64,000 bases of DNA, from NCBI GenBank assembly GCA_034770075.1, contig CM068383.1, forward strand, positions 49,991,222-50,055,221, written 5' to 3'. This document shows positions 33,496 to 45,689 of the stretch, piece after piece. A program made the position numbers and the translations under genes. The notes beneath the pieces were generated by a model. That model did not search any database. It worked only from the letters and a program-made list of their open reading frames with translations, and had not been told where the DNA came from. Each line of letters begins with the position of its first letter. The stretch's first letter is position 1. The DNA is from Aralia elata (taxonomy: Eukaryota; Streptophyta; Magnoliopsida; Apiales; Araliaceae).

Positions 33496-36400
33496 ATGCC
33501 GCCCAGACGAATCCTACGAAATCATGGGATCGAAGAGTCAGTTAACAATGTAGAGGAAACTCCACCAAACCCAATGCAAGATTTTGTGAACATGATGGCA
33601 GAAGCCTTGCGAAATCAAACCACTACTACAGGAAACCAGACAGGCAACCACTTAGCCAATTTTAAAGACTTTAAGGCAGTAGGGCCTCCGGAGTTTAGAG
33701 GAACAGCGAACCCGATAGAGGCCCAATCATGGATAAAGGAGATTGAAAAGGCCTTTGTCATCGCTAGAGTCGCTGAGGAGCAGAAGACAGTTTTTGCTAC
33801 TTACTTAATGAAAGGTGAGGCTAACTTCTGGTGGGAAGCCAATCAGAACAAAGCTGGAACTGGAGTCGTGGCGTGGGAAGCTTTTAAGACATTGTTTTTC
33901 GAGAATTACTTTCCCGAGAGTACGCAGGCGAAAATGGAAATCAAGTTTTTGGAATTAAAACAAGAAAATTTGTCAGTGTCGGAGTACGCTGCAAAATTCA
34001 ATGAATTGGCTAGATTCGCCCCACATCAGGTGGACACGGAGGTGAGGAAGGCCAGGAGATTTGAGAATGGATTAAAGCCGTGGATCTACAGCAGGGTAGC
34101 GGTTTTGCAAATTACATCGTTCTCAACCTTGTTGGAGAAAGCTCTCATTGCTGAAGGTGGCAGTGAAGCGGTTTCGAAATATAATCGGGAAAGGAACAAG
34201 AAGAAGGTAGAAGGAGGAAATGTGAATGTTAGCAGTGGTGGCAGCAACAGCAGGAAGCGTCAATGGAGCAGTGGGGGTAGCAATTCTGAAATGCAGCAAG
34301 GGAACCCGCAGCAGAAAAGGCCGGTATGTGGGAATTGCGGAAAGGGTCACTCGGGAAAGTGTATGAAGGGGAAAATGGTCTGTTATACCTGTGGACAGGA
34401 AGGGCATATCTCGCCCAATTGTCCTAAGGCGAAGAAAGGAGGTTGCTTCAATTGTGGAGAGATAGGACATCGAAGCAAGGACTGTCCAAGGAAGAAAAAC
34501 ATGGATGGCGGAAGCGGCAATAGGGGCAACAACTCGAGGGCAACCAGTGGAGGACCAGCCCAGCCAAATAAGCCAACAGCAAGAACCTTCAACATGACAG
34601 TACAAGATGCTGTGGCATCCAGAGAGGTGGTGTCAGGTATTATTCCAATCAACAACATAGATGCCTATGTGCTATTTGATTCGGGTGCTTCATGTTCTTT
34701 TGTTTCTGATGAATTTGCTCAAAGATTTAAATTGCCTAGTGAACTGTTAGAACACCCGATGAATGTAGAAGTAGCGAACAAAGAGATTATCCCTGTAAAC
34801 TACATTTATAAGAATTGTTGTGCGGATGTGAGAGGGTTTAAGCTTAACGTGGACTTGTTGCTGATTCGTCTTGGAGAATTCGATGTAATCCTGGGGATGG
34901 ATTGGTTAGCGAGCCACGGGGCGGTCATTGACTGTAAGAAAAAGTGCATACACCTGCAGACTCCGGGTAAGTCGAAGGTGGTGTTCTATGGTAGTAAATC
35001 GCCGAGACTATCTTGTTGTCTGACGATGATGCAAGCGAAGAGATTGCTTAAGAAGGGTTGTATAGGTTATTTGGCTCACGTGGTAGATACTCGACGGGTT
35101 GAGGGGGAACTGAGTCAGATACCCGTTGTAAGGGAATTCGCTGATGTCTTCCCAGATGAACTTCCGGGACTGCCACCGGATAGGGAGATAGAATTTGCAA
35201 TCGACTTGGTACCTGGAACGGTACCGATATCTAAGGCGCCTTACCGAATGGCACCAGTAGAGATGAAAGAACTGATGGTTCAACTGCAGGAACTGTTAGA
35301 CAAGGGTTATATCAGGCCGAGCGTGTCACCATGGGGAGCGCCAGTTCTGTTCGTAAAGAAGAAGGATGGCTCGATGAGGCTTTGTATCGACTACCGTGAG
35401 TTGAACAAAGTTACGATTAAGAATAGGTATCCGCTACCCAGGATAGATGATCTGTTTGATCAACTCAAGGGAGCGAAATACTTTTCAAAGATCGATTTAA
35501 GGACGGGCTATCATCAACTAAGGGTGAGACGGGAGGATATCCCGAAGACGGCATTCAGGACTCGTTATGGACATTTCGAGTTTCTGGTTATGTCATTTGG
35601 CCTGACAAATGCACCAGCGGCATTCATGGATATGATGAACAGAGTGTTCAAGCAGTATTTAGACAAGTTCGTGGTAGTATTCATCGATGATATCTTGGTG
35701 TATTCAATGTCAGAGGAAGAACATGCTGAACATCTAAGGATTGCCTTGGAGGCATTAAGAAGGGAGAAGCTATACGCGAAGTTTTCAAAGTGTGAATTTT
35801 GGTTGCAGAGGGTGCAGTTTCTTGGACACGGCATTGACAGTAATGGTGTTTCGGTAGACCCAACAAAGGTGGAAGCCATTATCAACTGGGAGCAGCCGAA
35901 GACACCAACGGAGATCAGAAGTTTCTTAGGGTTAGCGGGATACTATCGGAGATTCATCCAGGATTTTTCGAAGATAGCATCACCGTTGACCAATCTGACT
36001 AGAAAGACGGTAAAGTTCGTCTGGACAGAGAAGTGCGAGGAGAGTTTCTTGGAGTTGAAGAAGAAACTTAGCCAAGCACCAGTGTTGGCATTACCAGACG
36101 ACACTGGAGGTTTTGTAGTATACAGTGATGCGTCACACAAGGGCCTTGGTTGTGTACTAATGCAGCACGGCAGGGTCATTGCGTACGCTTCACGCCAGCT
36201 GAAGGACTATGAGAAGGGATACCCGACTCATGATCTGGAATTAGCAGCAGTAGTGTTCGCCTTGAAGATTTGGAGGCACTACCTATATGGAGAGAAGTGT
36301 GAGATATATACAGATCACAAAAGTCTGAAATATATCTTCACTCAGAAGGAGCTGAATATGAGGCAGCGCCAATGGTTAGAATTAATCAAGGATTACGATT

Positions 36401-38016
36401 GTGAGATTCTGTACCATCCGGGCAAAGCAAATGTAGTGGCAGATGCCCTGAGTAGGAAAGGCAGAGAGAAGTTGATGAGGCTTACAACTCAGGCAGAGCT
36501 GATAAAGGACTTTGGACGCCTGGAACTGGAGGTTAAGTATCCAATGGAGACGGACGAAAAATTGTTCACCGTGACAGTGGGTCCGACTCTACTGGATAAG
36601 ATGAAGGAGGCTCAAGAATTTGATGAAGAATGCATTGGCATTAAGAAGCAACTATCGGAAGGAAAAACGTTGAAGTTCAAGGTTGACAGCACGGGTCTGC
36701 TGAGATTCGAGGGAAGGATCTGGATACCCTATGTACCAGACTTAAGGGAAGAAATATTGCAGGAGGCCCATAATACGAGATTTTCAGTACATCCGGGTAG
36801 CACCAAGATGTATCAAGATCTTCGTCAACATTATTGGTGGCCGCATTTGAAAGGGGAAGTTGCGGAATTCGTCAGCCGGTGTTTAACTTGTCAGAGGGTC
36901 AAGGCAGAGCACCAACGGCCGAGCGGATTGTTGCAGCCCTTAGAGATTCCCGAGTGGAAGTGGGAGCACATCACTATGGATTTTGTGGTAGGACTCCCGA
37001 CAACACAAAAGGGTCTAGACGCCATCTGGGTGATCGTAGATCGGTTGACCAAGTCTGCCCATTTTCTACCGATCAAGATCAGGTACAAATTGGAGCAGTT
37101 GGCGAAACTCTACGTAAAGGAGATAGTATCGCGACATGGGGTGCCGGTTTCTATTGTGTCTGACAGAGATCCGCGCTTCACGTCAAATTTTTGGAGAAGC
37201 CTACAGGAGAGACTGGGAACACAGTTGAGAATGAGTACGGCGTATCATCCTCAGACCGATGGTCAGAGCGAGCGAACTATTCAGACCTTAGAGGACATGC
37301 TCTGGGCAGTTGTGATGGACTTAGGTGACAGCTGGGACGATCATTTGCCCTTGGTAGAGTTCGCTTACAACAATAGTTACCACGCTAGCATTGGTATGCC
37401 ACCGTACGAAGCATTATATGGAAGGAAGTGTCGAACGCCGTTGTGTTGGGATGAAGTTGGTGAACGGAGATTGTTGGGACCAGAATTAGTACAACAAACC
37501 GTGGAAATCATTAAAGTAATAAGGCAGCGGTTAGTAGCGGCCCAGGATCGTCAGAAGAAGTATGCCGACTTACATCGTCAGAAGCGAGACTTTGAAGTTG
37601 GCAGTTATGTATTTTTGAAGGTATCTCCCTGGAAAGGGAAGATCCGCTTTGGGAAGAAGGGCAAGCTGAGCCCTAGGTTCATAGGACCTTTCGAAATATT
37701 GAGGAGAATAGGCGAAGTGGCGTACGAGGTAGCATTACCCCCTGAGCTTGAGCACATTCACAACGTGTTTCATGTATCGGTGTTACGTCCATATAAGCCA
37801 GACTACAAGCATGTTATTTCCTATGAGCCAATTCAAGTCGAGAAGGACTTATCGTACGAGGAGGTTCCTATCCAGATTCTCGATAGGAAGGAACAGAAGC
37901 TGAGAAACAAGACCATACATTCCGTCAAAGTTCTCTGGAGGAATCACGCAGTCGAAGAAGCTACGTGGGAACTCGAAGAGAAAATGAAGGCGAATTATCC
38001 GTTCTTATTTGAGTAA
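33496..38016 (+). CDS. gag-pol: gag-pol polyprotein of element B (chromovirus)
   Basis: One open frame of 1506 codons. Gag has a retrotransposon capsid-like region (FRGTANPIEAQSWIKEIEKAF..WWEANQ) and three knuckles at about residues 277-335 (CGNCGKGHSGKC, CYTCGQEGHISPNC, CFNCGEIGHRSKDC). Protease has DSGASCSF near 395 and ILGMDWL near 463. RT has FIDD near 729 and FLGLAGYYRRFI. RNase H has YSDAS near 875, TDHKSLKYI and ADALSRK. Integrase has an HHCC finger near 1098 (HPGST..YWWP..C..C), DFVVGLP, SDRDPRFTS and TDGQSERT. The C-terminus near 1449-1506 ends HSVKVLWRNHAVEEATWELEE, a chromodomain expected to steer integration to heterochromatin. Full length with no lesion seen. The start is the first ATG of the gag alignment (MPPRRILRNHG). 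Confidence 0.95.
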   Translation: MPPRRILRNHGIEESVNNVEETPPNPMQDFVNMMAEALRNQTTTTGNQTGNHLANFKDFKAVGPPEFRGTANPIEAQSWIKEIEKAFVIARVAEEQKTVFATYLMKGEANFWWEANQNKAGTGVVAWEAFKTLFFENYFPESTQAKMEIKFLELKQENLSVSEYAAKFNELARFAPHQVDTEVRKARRFENGLKPWIYSRVAVLQITSFSTLLEKALIAEGGSEAVSKYNRERNKKKVEGGNVNVSSGGSNSRKRQWSSGGSNSEMQQGNPQQKRPVCGNCGKGHSGKCMKGKMVCYTCGQEGHISPNCPKAKKGGCFNCGEIGHRSKDCPRKKNMDGGSGNRGNNSRATSGGPAQPNKPTARTFNMTVQDAVASREVVSGIIPINNIDAYVLFDSGASCSFVSDEFAQRFKLPSELLEHPMNVEVANKEIIPVNYIYKNCCADVRGFKLNVDLLLIRLGEFDVILGMDWLASHGAVIDCKKKCIHLQTPGKSKVVFYGSKSPRLSCCLTMMQAKRLLKKGCIGYLAHVVDTRRVEGELSQIPVVREFADVFPDELPGLPPDREIEFAIDLVPGTVPISKAPYRMAPVEMKELMVQLQELLDKGYIRPSVSPWGAPVLFVKKKDGSMRLCIDYRELNKVTIKNRYPLPRIDDLFDQLKGAKYFSKIDLRTGYHQLRVRREDIPKTAFRTRYGHFEFLVMSFGLTNAPAAFMDMMNRVFKQYLDKFVVVFIDDILVYSMSEEEHAEHLRIALEALRREKLYAKFSKCEFWLQRVQFLGHGIDSNGVSVDPTKVEAIINWEQPKTPTEIRSFLGLAGYYRRFIQDFSKIASPLTNLTRKTVKFVWTEKCEESFLELKKKLSQAPVLALPDDTGGFVVYSDASHKGLGCVLMQHGRVIAYASRQLKDYEKGYPTHDLELAAVVFALKIWRHYLYGEKCEIYTDHKSLKYIFTQKELNMRQRQWLELIKDYDCEILYHPGKANVVADALSRKGREKLMRLTTQAELIKDFGRLELEVKYPMETDEKLFTVTVGPTLLDKMKEAQEFDEECIGIKKQLSEGKTLKFKVDSTGLLRFEGRIWIPYVPDLREEILQEAHNTRFSVHPGSTKMYQDLRQHYWWPHLKGEVAEFVSRCLTCQRVKAEHQRPSGLLQPLEIPEWKWEHITMDFVVGLPTTQKGLDAIWVIVDRLTKSAHFLPIKIRYKLEQLAKLYVKEIVSRHGVPVSIVSDRDPRFTSNFWRSLQERLGTQLRMSTAYHPQTDGQSERTIQTLEDMLWAVVMDLGDSWDDHLPLVEFAYNNSYHASIGMPPYEALYGRKCRTPLCWDEVGERRLLGPELVQQTVEIIKVIRQRLVAAQDRQKKYADLHRQKRDFEVGSYVFLKVSPWKGKIRFGKKGKLSPRFIGPFEILRRIGEVAYEVALPPELEHIHNVFHVSVLRPYKPDYKHVISYEPIQVEKDLSYEEVPIQILDRKEQKLRNKTIHSVKVLWRNHAVEEATWELEEKMKANYPFLFE

Positions 38017-38049
38017 CCCTATTTTTGCAATTCCGAGGACGTAATTTTT

Positions 38050-38064
38050 ATAAGGGGAGAGGGA
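38050..38064 (+). other. Polypurine tract of element B
   Basis: ATAAGGGGAGAGGGA abuts the 3' LTR start TGTAATGCCC. Confidence 0.8.
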
Positions 38065-41000
38065 TGTAATGCCCGTGAATTTTGAACGTCCTTATTAATT
38101 AAATCGAATTTAATTCAATGAGTTAACGTTGTGTTCTATTTAAACCAACTTGGGTTAATTGGTGGGAGATGTATAAGATGTGTCTATACTCGTGTTGGCA
38201 GGTATGATATAACTATGGTTAAGAGATAACCATAGGTGAGTCAAGTGTAGAAATTGGTGGGTAATGACTAAAATGGCCAAGAGTGGTTAATAACCAAGGT
38301 AATTATGTAAGGGCAATAACCATTGTATATCCAAGTGGTTAATAACCAATGAAATGATGGCGGGATAATAACCATTGTGTTTAACCAATGTAATGATGGC
38401 AAGATAATAACCAATGTCTAATAACCAATGAAGAATGGGTAATAACTAATGGATAATTAAGATTTTGCGAAAAGACTATTTTAACCTTGAAAGAGGTTGG
38501 GAAAGGACTAAAATACCCTTGAGGAAGTTGCTAGGAAACTTCCTACTATTGATGAATTGACCAAATTGCCCTTGCCTAGTCATGATTAATGACTATTTTG
38601 CCCATGGTCTCTACTTTCCTATAAATAGGACCCCTCACCAAAGTTAACAAGGGTTGGCTCACTTATTATTCACCAAGTAGAGAGTTTGTGAGCTTGAGAG
38701 AGTTTTGAAGAGAGAAGCAAGAGCAAGTCTTATGAGAGGAAGAAGAAGACCTTGAAGTGTTTACGCCATCTCCATCCGCATAGCCATTAAAGCTAGGTAT
38801 AAACTCCATTCCTTCAAACCCTAGTTTCTTGTTGCTAGTATTATATTATGATTTCTACACACTATTTTGTTGGAAACTTTTATGTGTGTTGATTGGGGTT
38901 GGTGGTATAAAGGGAGTATTCATGGATCTAAGTTTTTATTTTTGTTAGATCTACATTTTTCTAAAAGATTGTTTAACTCATGATTTTAAAACCAAGGTAT
39001 GGATCTTCATTTCTTTTAAAACCCTAGTTGTGTGTGGGATTAATTTTTGGTTGTTGTTTGATGCTTATGGAAGAAATGAAGCATGTATAGGTCTAAGTTT
39101 TATTTTGCTAGATCTAAGATTTATCTTGCTAGATCTATATTATTGCAAAAATATGTTTATCAAATATGGTTTAAAGAAGAGATCTTGGTCTTGTATGCTT
39201 TATGGATAGCATATATAGGTTTTAAAATTTTTATAACATGTTTTGGTGGGTTTGTATGCTAAAACATGGGAGTAATATTATTTATTGGAGTATAAATTTA
39301 TTGAGGAAAAATATTGATTTAAGTCATAAATATTTTATTGTAATATTAGAAATATTTTTCTTGGTCATGGGGAAATTTTTTGGAATTTATTTTGGAGATT
39401 TAAAACTTGTTTAATAGTGATTAGAACTCATTTGGTGTGAAAAGAAAAAAAAAAAAAAAGGGAAAGGAACCGCCTGGAAGCCAAAGCCGGAGTCAGCCTG
39501 GCCGCGCATGGCGCGCCAGGGGTGCAACCCTGGCCGCGCATGGCGCGACAGGCTTAAGATGGTTAACAGGCGAGCACCAAACGACGCCGTTTTGGGCCAA
39601 GTCTTACCGGTCGCCTAGGCGACGACGCCGTTTCGGGTCCTGTTTGGGGTCAGGCGCGCAAGGCGCGAGGGTTGGTTTTCCGGGGCGAAATTTCGGTTTT
39701 ACCCCTCGCCCGGATTTCCAATTAATTACAACCTTGCCATTCCGTTTTAATTTAATTTAATTTAAATGTTTTAAATTGTTTAGTAAATGTTATAAAATTA
39801 TTAATTAAATGAAAATTAATATTTAGGCCTTTAATATTATATTTTCTAAAAAAATATTATTTATTAATTATTGTTTAATTATTATTAAATAATGATTAAG
39901 GATAATTAAGAATTGTAAATTAATTATTTATTATTTGATTAACTTTAAATAATAAATAAACTTAATTAGTTATTATTTATTATTAAATAATAACTAAAGA
40001 TAATTATTACTTACTAATTAATTATTTATTATTTGATTAACTTTAAATAATAAATAAACTTAATTAGTTATTATTTATTATTAAATAATAACTAAAGATA
40101 ATTATTACTTACTAATTAATTATTTATTATTTGATTAACTTTAAATAATAAATAAACTTAATTAGTTATTATTTATTATTAAATAATAACTAAAGATAAT
40201 TATTACTTACTAATTAATTATTTATTATTTGATTAACTTTAAATAATAAATAAACTTAATTAGTTATTATTTATTATTAAATAATAACTAAAGATAATTA
40301 TTACTTACTAATTAATTATTTATTATTTGATTAACATTAAATAATAAATAAACCTAATTAGTTATTTATTATTAAATAATAACTAAAGGTAATTCATATT
40401 TACTAATTAATTATTTTTTTATTAACTTTAAATAATAAATAAATATAATTAGTTATTATTTATTATTAAATAATAACTAAAGATAATTGTTACTCACTAA
40501 TTAATTATTATTTGATTAAACTTTAAATAATAAACAAACCTAATTAATTATTATTTAATCTTAAATAATAATTAAAGACAATTAAAAATTTATAATTCGA
40601 TTATTATTTAATTAATAATTAAATAATAAGTGAATATAATTAGTTATTAATTACTATTAATAATAACTAAAGATAATTAATTAATTACTATTTAATAGTA
40701 ATTAAATGAAGATAGAGTTAATAAAATAGAGAGAGTTTAATAACCCATTAATTAAACAATCATAACAAATTGTTTAAGGGTTTAATAAATGAATATTACT
40801 TAAGAAAGAGTAATGTTAATTAATTTAACAATTATAATAAATTGCTTAAAGGTTAATAAGTGATTATCACTTAAGGGAAACATGGTTAATTAATTAAACC
40901 ATCAACCTAGAGATCCATTAAAGTGTCTTATAGTATTTATGATAGTTTATTAACTTATGTGTGCTATGTGAATTGCTTAATTGTTAAATAAATAGCATAA

Positions 41001-42091
41001 GTAAGCGTATCGATATACAACTACGCAGTACTAATTGATAGCTCAACATTATCAATGTTAGGTTCTTCAAGGCCAATTAGTTAAAGCTAGAATTATTTGT
41101 AGCTGAGCAAACAGGCAAGTTCCTAACCCTAAACTTCTTACATTATTGCAAGTTCCCTAACTCAATCTCGAGTTATTATTTTCGAAGCATGTTAGTGAAT
41201 AATTATTGTCGATTATTCACATCCATACTGATTATTGAGATTCGCACATTGTGCAATTGAATTCCTATCCTATTATGATTGAACTGTAAATTTAATTAAA
41301 GTTCTTTCAAGTATGAATTGTTTATGAGATCGATCTATGCTATTTGTATCAGCTAGATCCAGCATGTCTAAATTGGTTAAGACAATGGTATTTTAAAAGC
41401 TGTTCTTATTAAATTGTTGTGGTAAGAACTCTTGGCTGAGAAAAGGATAAACTTGTTTAAGGCATGATATCAATGCTGGTTATTAAGTGTTTATGCATAA
41501 ATCACGGGGTATGAGAGGCTGATCCCCTCGATTACCAAAACTTTTTAAGAGGTCCAGCTTACATGCTGAGAACCTTGGAAAACGTCCTTGGTTATTTCAA
41601 ACCACTTAGTAATTGTCATTCAATTATTCGAATATTCAACTGTTGTTTATTAATTCAATGCTCCTCCACACTTTTATACTGTTGTTGAACATTAAAAGCG
41701 AAATTTCCTTCTATCATGATATATCTCTTTGTGTATATACTTGCTAAGCAAATTAGTTGCTTACCCTTGCTATATCATGATCTTTATTTCAGCTAAGGCA
41801 GAAACGTCTAGGGGAGACAAAGGAAAAGGGAAGGTGCAAGAGTAGATGCCCGTTAGTGCCTATGTACTAGCTATTTCCGAATGTGGTTTGATTAAGTGAA
41901 CCCTTATTTGTATTAAGAGTACGTTTTATGTTAAGGTTAAAGAACCTTAGGACCAGAATTATAAGACTTTATTTCCATTCGATAAACAATGTATGTTTAT
42001 TATTCCGCATTTAGTTAGATAGTATGTTTGTCGTCGAATTATCGTGAGCACCGAATTCGAGGTTTGGAAACCTGGATTTGGGGGTGTCACA
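38065..42091 (+). repeat. 3' LTR of element B
   Basis: 4027 bp, complete, TGTAATGCCC..GGTGTCACA. TATA box at 38620-38627; GC block near 39465-39680; AT-only 98-bp array near 39920-40640. It differs from the 5' LTR at about 16-17 sites by eye, mainly C/T or G/A, plus poly-A length. ORFs of 73-107 codons within it are chance frames. Confidence 0.93.
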
Positions 42092-42096
42092 TAATT
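42092..42096. repeat. Target-site duplication of element B, right copy
   Basis: TAATT, partner of 10272-10276. Confidence 0.9.
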
Positions 42097-42249
42097 ATTC
42101 TTAGAGAAGGTAGGAAGAAGGACTCAGGCGACATAGCCGTAATCATCGGGGAAGTGTCCGATGTGAAGCCCCCTTTTATCCAGCGCATTTCATCTGACCT
42201 GATCGTCGACAATTGGACCATGAAACCAGTGATATCCAAACAAGGGTAA
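42097..42249 (+). pseudogene. gag-protease of element C, last segment
   Basis: Resumes the gag-pro frame after element B and ends PVISKQG then TAA, like element D (PVISKQG). Residues match D around SGD(V/I)..VIIGEVSDV(R/K)P.FIQRISSDL. The donor GTAAAA for the gag-pro/pol intron begins at 42246 inside this end. Confidence 0.85.
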
Positions 42250-42410
42250 AACCCGACGTCAGGGTGATAGACCCCAGAGGATGGGAGGATGAAGAAGTTT
42301 ATTTTTGTTGTTTTGTATTTTGCATAATTATGTCGTTTCTTCATGTTATCTGAAAATGTGATCGTTGTGGAGAATAACTTATATATGACAAGTATTTTGT
42401 TTCATGTCAG
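42246..42410 (+). other. gag-pro/pol intron of element C
   Basis: 165 bp from CAAGG|GTAAAA to CATGTCAG|GTGTACC. It corresponds base for base in position to the 166-bp intron of element D. Confidence 0.7.
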
Positions 42411-45400
42411 GTGTACCAATTTGAGTAATCCTTGCCTAACAAACGGTCTTTCAAATTTGAATGATGATTATGATTTTGACATTGAGCTGGATTTCGATTT
42501 GATGGGCATTGAGCAAGACGAGACAGATTACGATGACGCGCCTGATGAGATCAAAGGATGGGTCGAGGATAAACCCAAACCCAACCTAGACCAAACCATC
42601 ACCATAGATATTGGAACCCCCAATGCACCCAAGGAATTCAAGATAGGGACAGACCTTACCCCTAGCCAGAAAGCAGAAATAACTGAGTTGCTAAGCCAAT
42701 ATGAGGATGTCTTTGCCTGGTCTCATGAGGATATGATCGGATTGTCCACCGACATTGTGGTACACCGGTTGCCCATCAAGGAGGGTTTCAGGCCTGTCAA
42801 GCAGAAACTAAGGAAGTTGAAACCTGAGTGGAGCTTAAAAGTGAAGGAAGAGATCATCAAGCAGTTCAGGGCGGGAATCATTATGGTGTCCACTTACCCA
42901 GAATGGCTGTCCAATGTAGTCCCAGTGGCTAAACTTGAAGGGAAGGTGAGGGTATGTGTAGACTATAGAGATCTAAACAAGGCCAGTCTCAAGGATAACT
43001 TCCCGGTGCCTTTCATACACATCCTGGTGGATAACACAGCCCAGTACGAGATGTACTCTTTTGTTGATTGCTTCGCGGGGTATCATCAGATAATGGTGGC
43101 GGAAGAAGATCGGGAAAAGACCGCGTTCATCACCCCTTGGGGCACCTTCTGCTATAGACGATTGGCTTTTGGTCTCACAAACACGGGGGCCACTTATCAG
43201 AGAGCCATGATGGCCCTGTTCCACGACATGATGCATAAGGAGATAGAGGTCTACGTGGATGACATTATCGTGAAGTCAAGCGTAGAATCTGACCATATAA
43301 CCCATCTCAAAAAGCTATTCGACCGACTCAGAAAATATAATTTGAAACTCAATCCAGCAAAGTGTGCTTTCGGAGTGCAGTCGGGCAAGCTCTTGGGATT
43401 CCTGGTTAGTGATCGAGGCATTGAGTTGGATCCAGTGAAGATTAAGGCCATTGTGGATATGCCGGCACCTCACACGGAGAAGGAGATAAGAGGATTCCTG
43501 GGGAGAATAAACTTCATCAGCCGTTTTATATCCCACTTGACAACTACATGCGCGCCAATTTTCAAACTATTAAGGAAAGGTGCTTCCCAAGAATGGAATG
43601 AGCAATGCCAGAAGGCTTTTCAGACCATTAAAAAGCAATTGACAGAGGCACCAGTGCTGGTACCCCCGAAGGACAGGATCCCTCTATTTATGTATATATC
43701 GGTAAATGCCATCGCGATGGGATGTATGCTGGGATAGAAAAATGAAGCAGGTAAAGAGCAGGCCATCTATTACCTCAGCAAGAGATTTAGCCAATGTGAA
43801 CAGAATTACACTCCCATCGAGAAGACCTGTTGTGCTCTGGCCTGGGCTGCCGGGATATTACAACACTACCTCCATGGGCATACCACGTACCTGATATCGA
43901 GGATGGATCCCTTGAAATATATCTTTGAAAGGCCCATGCTGAACTGTCGACTGTCAAGATGGCAGTTAATCTTACAACAGTTCGACATGGTGTACGTAAC
44001 TCAGAAAGCCATGAAAGGGCAGGGAATTGCAGATCAGTTGGCGGAAACCCCGTCAGGAGGGATGGAGCCGTTAGAAACTCCTCTGCCGGGCGAAAATATA
44101 TTTTGGGTATCACACACGAAATGTGATGACGAGGGGCAGTTCTGGAAGCTGTATTTTGATGGTGCCATGAATGCGATCGGGGTGTACAACACCAAAGAGC
44201 TCCGGTTACTTCCATACCATCGTTGTGTTACCCAGTTGATGCAAGAGTTCGAAGATATCGCTTTCTGACATATCCCCCAGGGACGGAATGATTTTGCCGA
44301 TGCATTGGCAACTCTGGCTTCCTTAATCCATATAATCAAAAGAAAAGATGTTCCACAGATTGAAATAGCAGTACAGAATACCCCGGCATACGAGGAGCAT
44401 GTTGCAGTATTATCAGACGAGGTGGTTCTGCCAAAGCAGCCTTGGTATCACGACATAAGGGAGTACCTGAGGGATAGATCCATTCCCGACCAGGCAAGCC
44501 GAACTGAGAGGATGAGAATTCAAAAGATGGCAATGAAATTTTACCTGAGTGGGGATTCACTCTACAAGAGGGATGCTGGGTTGGAGCTGTTACAATGCGT
44601 AGATGAGATACAGGCCCAAAAGATTATGAACGAAATATATGGTGGAGTGTGTGGGCCACATATGAGTGGGCCGATGCTGGCCAAAAAGATCTTGAGAACG
44701 GGGCATTATTGGTTAACACTAAAAGCCGACTGCGACGATAATGTCAAACGGTGTTACCAATGCCAGGCGCACGGTAATGTGATCCATACGCCTCCCAATG
44801 AACTACACTGTATGACTTCCCCGTGGCCATTTTCAATGTGGGGAATGGATGTATCGGACCAATAGAGCCCAAAGCAAGCAACGGGCACCGATTCATTTTC
44901 GTCATGATCGATTACTTCACCAAATGGGTAGAAGCAGCTTCTTTCCCCAAAGTAACTCAGGAGGTCATCGTCGGTTTCATCAGGAATAATGTCATTTGTC
45001 GATACGGGCAACCTGAGGTTTTGGTCTCCGACAATGCCAAGAATTTGAACAACGCCCTCATGAAGGGATTATGCGACCAGTTTAAGATCAAACACCTCAA
45101 TTCCGTCATTTACCGTCCTAAGATGAATGGGGCAGTGGAGGCTGCAAATAAGAACATCAAGAAGATCATGGCGAAAATGTCTGCTAATCATCGGGGATGG
45201 CCGGATCTGCTACCCCTCATCCTGCTGGCATACCGAACGTCAACGCATACTTCTATAGGGGCAACCCCTTACGCTTTGGTGTATGGAATGGAGGTCGTTC
45301 TGCTAATTGAGGTTGAGATGGCGTCCCTCAGAATAGTGATTGATGCTCAAATAAGCGAGGAGGATTGGATGCAAAGTCGATACGACCAATTGGCCCTAAT

Positions 45401-45689
45401 TGATGAAAGGAGGGTGGCTGTTGTTTGGCACGGTCAGTTATATCAACAAAGGATCTCTCGATCATACGACAAAAGGATAAGACCTCGGAAGTTCAAGGAA
45501 AATGATTTGGTGCTAAAAAGAGTCATGCCTTGTCAAGACGAAGCCAAGGGAAAGTTTGCCCCGAACTGGGAAGGACCATTTGTGATTAAGAAAGTGCTAT
45601 CCGGAAGAGCCCTCATATTACAAGAAATGGATGGTGAGATATTTCCACAGCCTCTCAATTCCGACTCGGTGAAGCAGTTCTATGCTTGA
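42411..45689 (+). pseudogene. pol of element C (two stops, deletion, frameshift)
   Basis: Same order as pol of D: RT (VCVDYRDLNKAS, YVDD), first RNase H, archaeal-like RNase H, integrase (VSDNAKNLNN, NGAVEAANKN). Lesions: TAG at 43735-43737 (CAG in D), an in-frame 195-bp deletion near 44174, TGA at 44266-44268, and loss of one A near 44852 just after the first integrase Asp region. The deletion removes the core of the archaeal-like RNase H between FDGAMNA and IGVYNTKEL, including its conserved Glu and second Asp. It cannot make a full enzyme. Confidence 0.9.

Larger units (their letters stand above)
10277..42091 (+). mobile_element. Tekay/Del-like chromovirus B, split by nested element D
   Basis: LTRs of about 4.03 kb flank an iMet-type primer site, a coiled-coil leader ORF, one long gag-pol ORF ending in a chromodomain, and a purine tract. 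The long LTRs, the C-terminal chromodomain and the single ORF fit the Tekay (Del) clade. Element D (11541-29635) sits in its 5' LTR. Without D the element is about 13.7 kb. The two LTRs differ by eye at roughly 16-17 sites plus a few homopolymer indels. The gag-pol is open, so B was probably active in the recent past, but its 5' LTR is now broken by D. Confidence 0.92.

Noticed and set aside
34123..36179. Minus-strand ORFs opposite B gag-pol
   Set aside because: Shadow frames of an intact coding sequence; no start context or homology.
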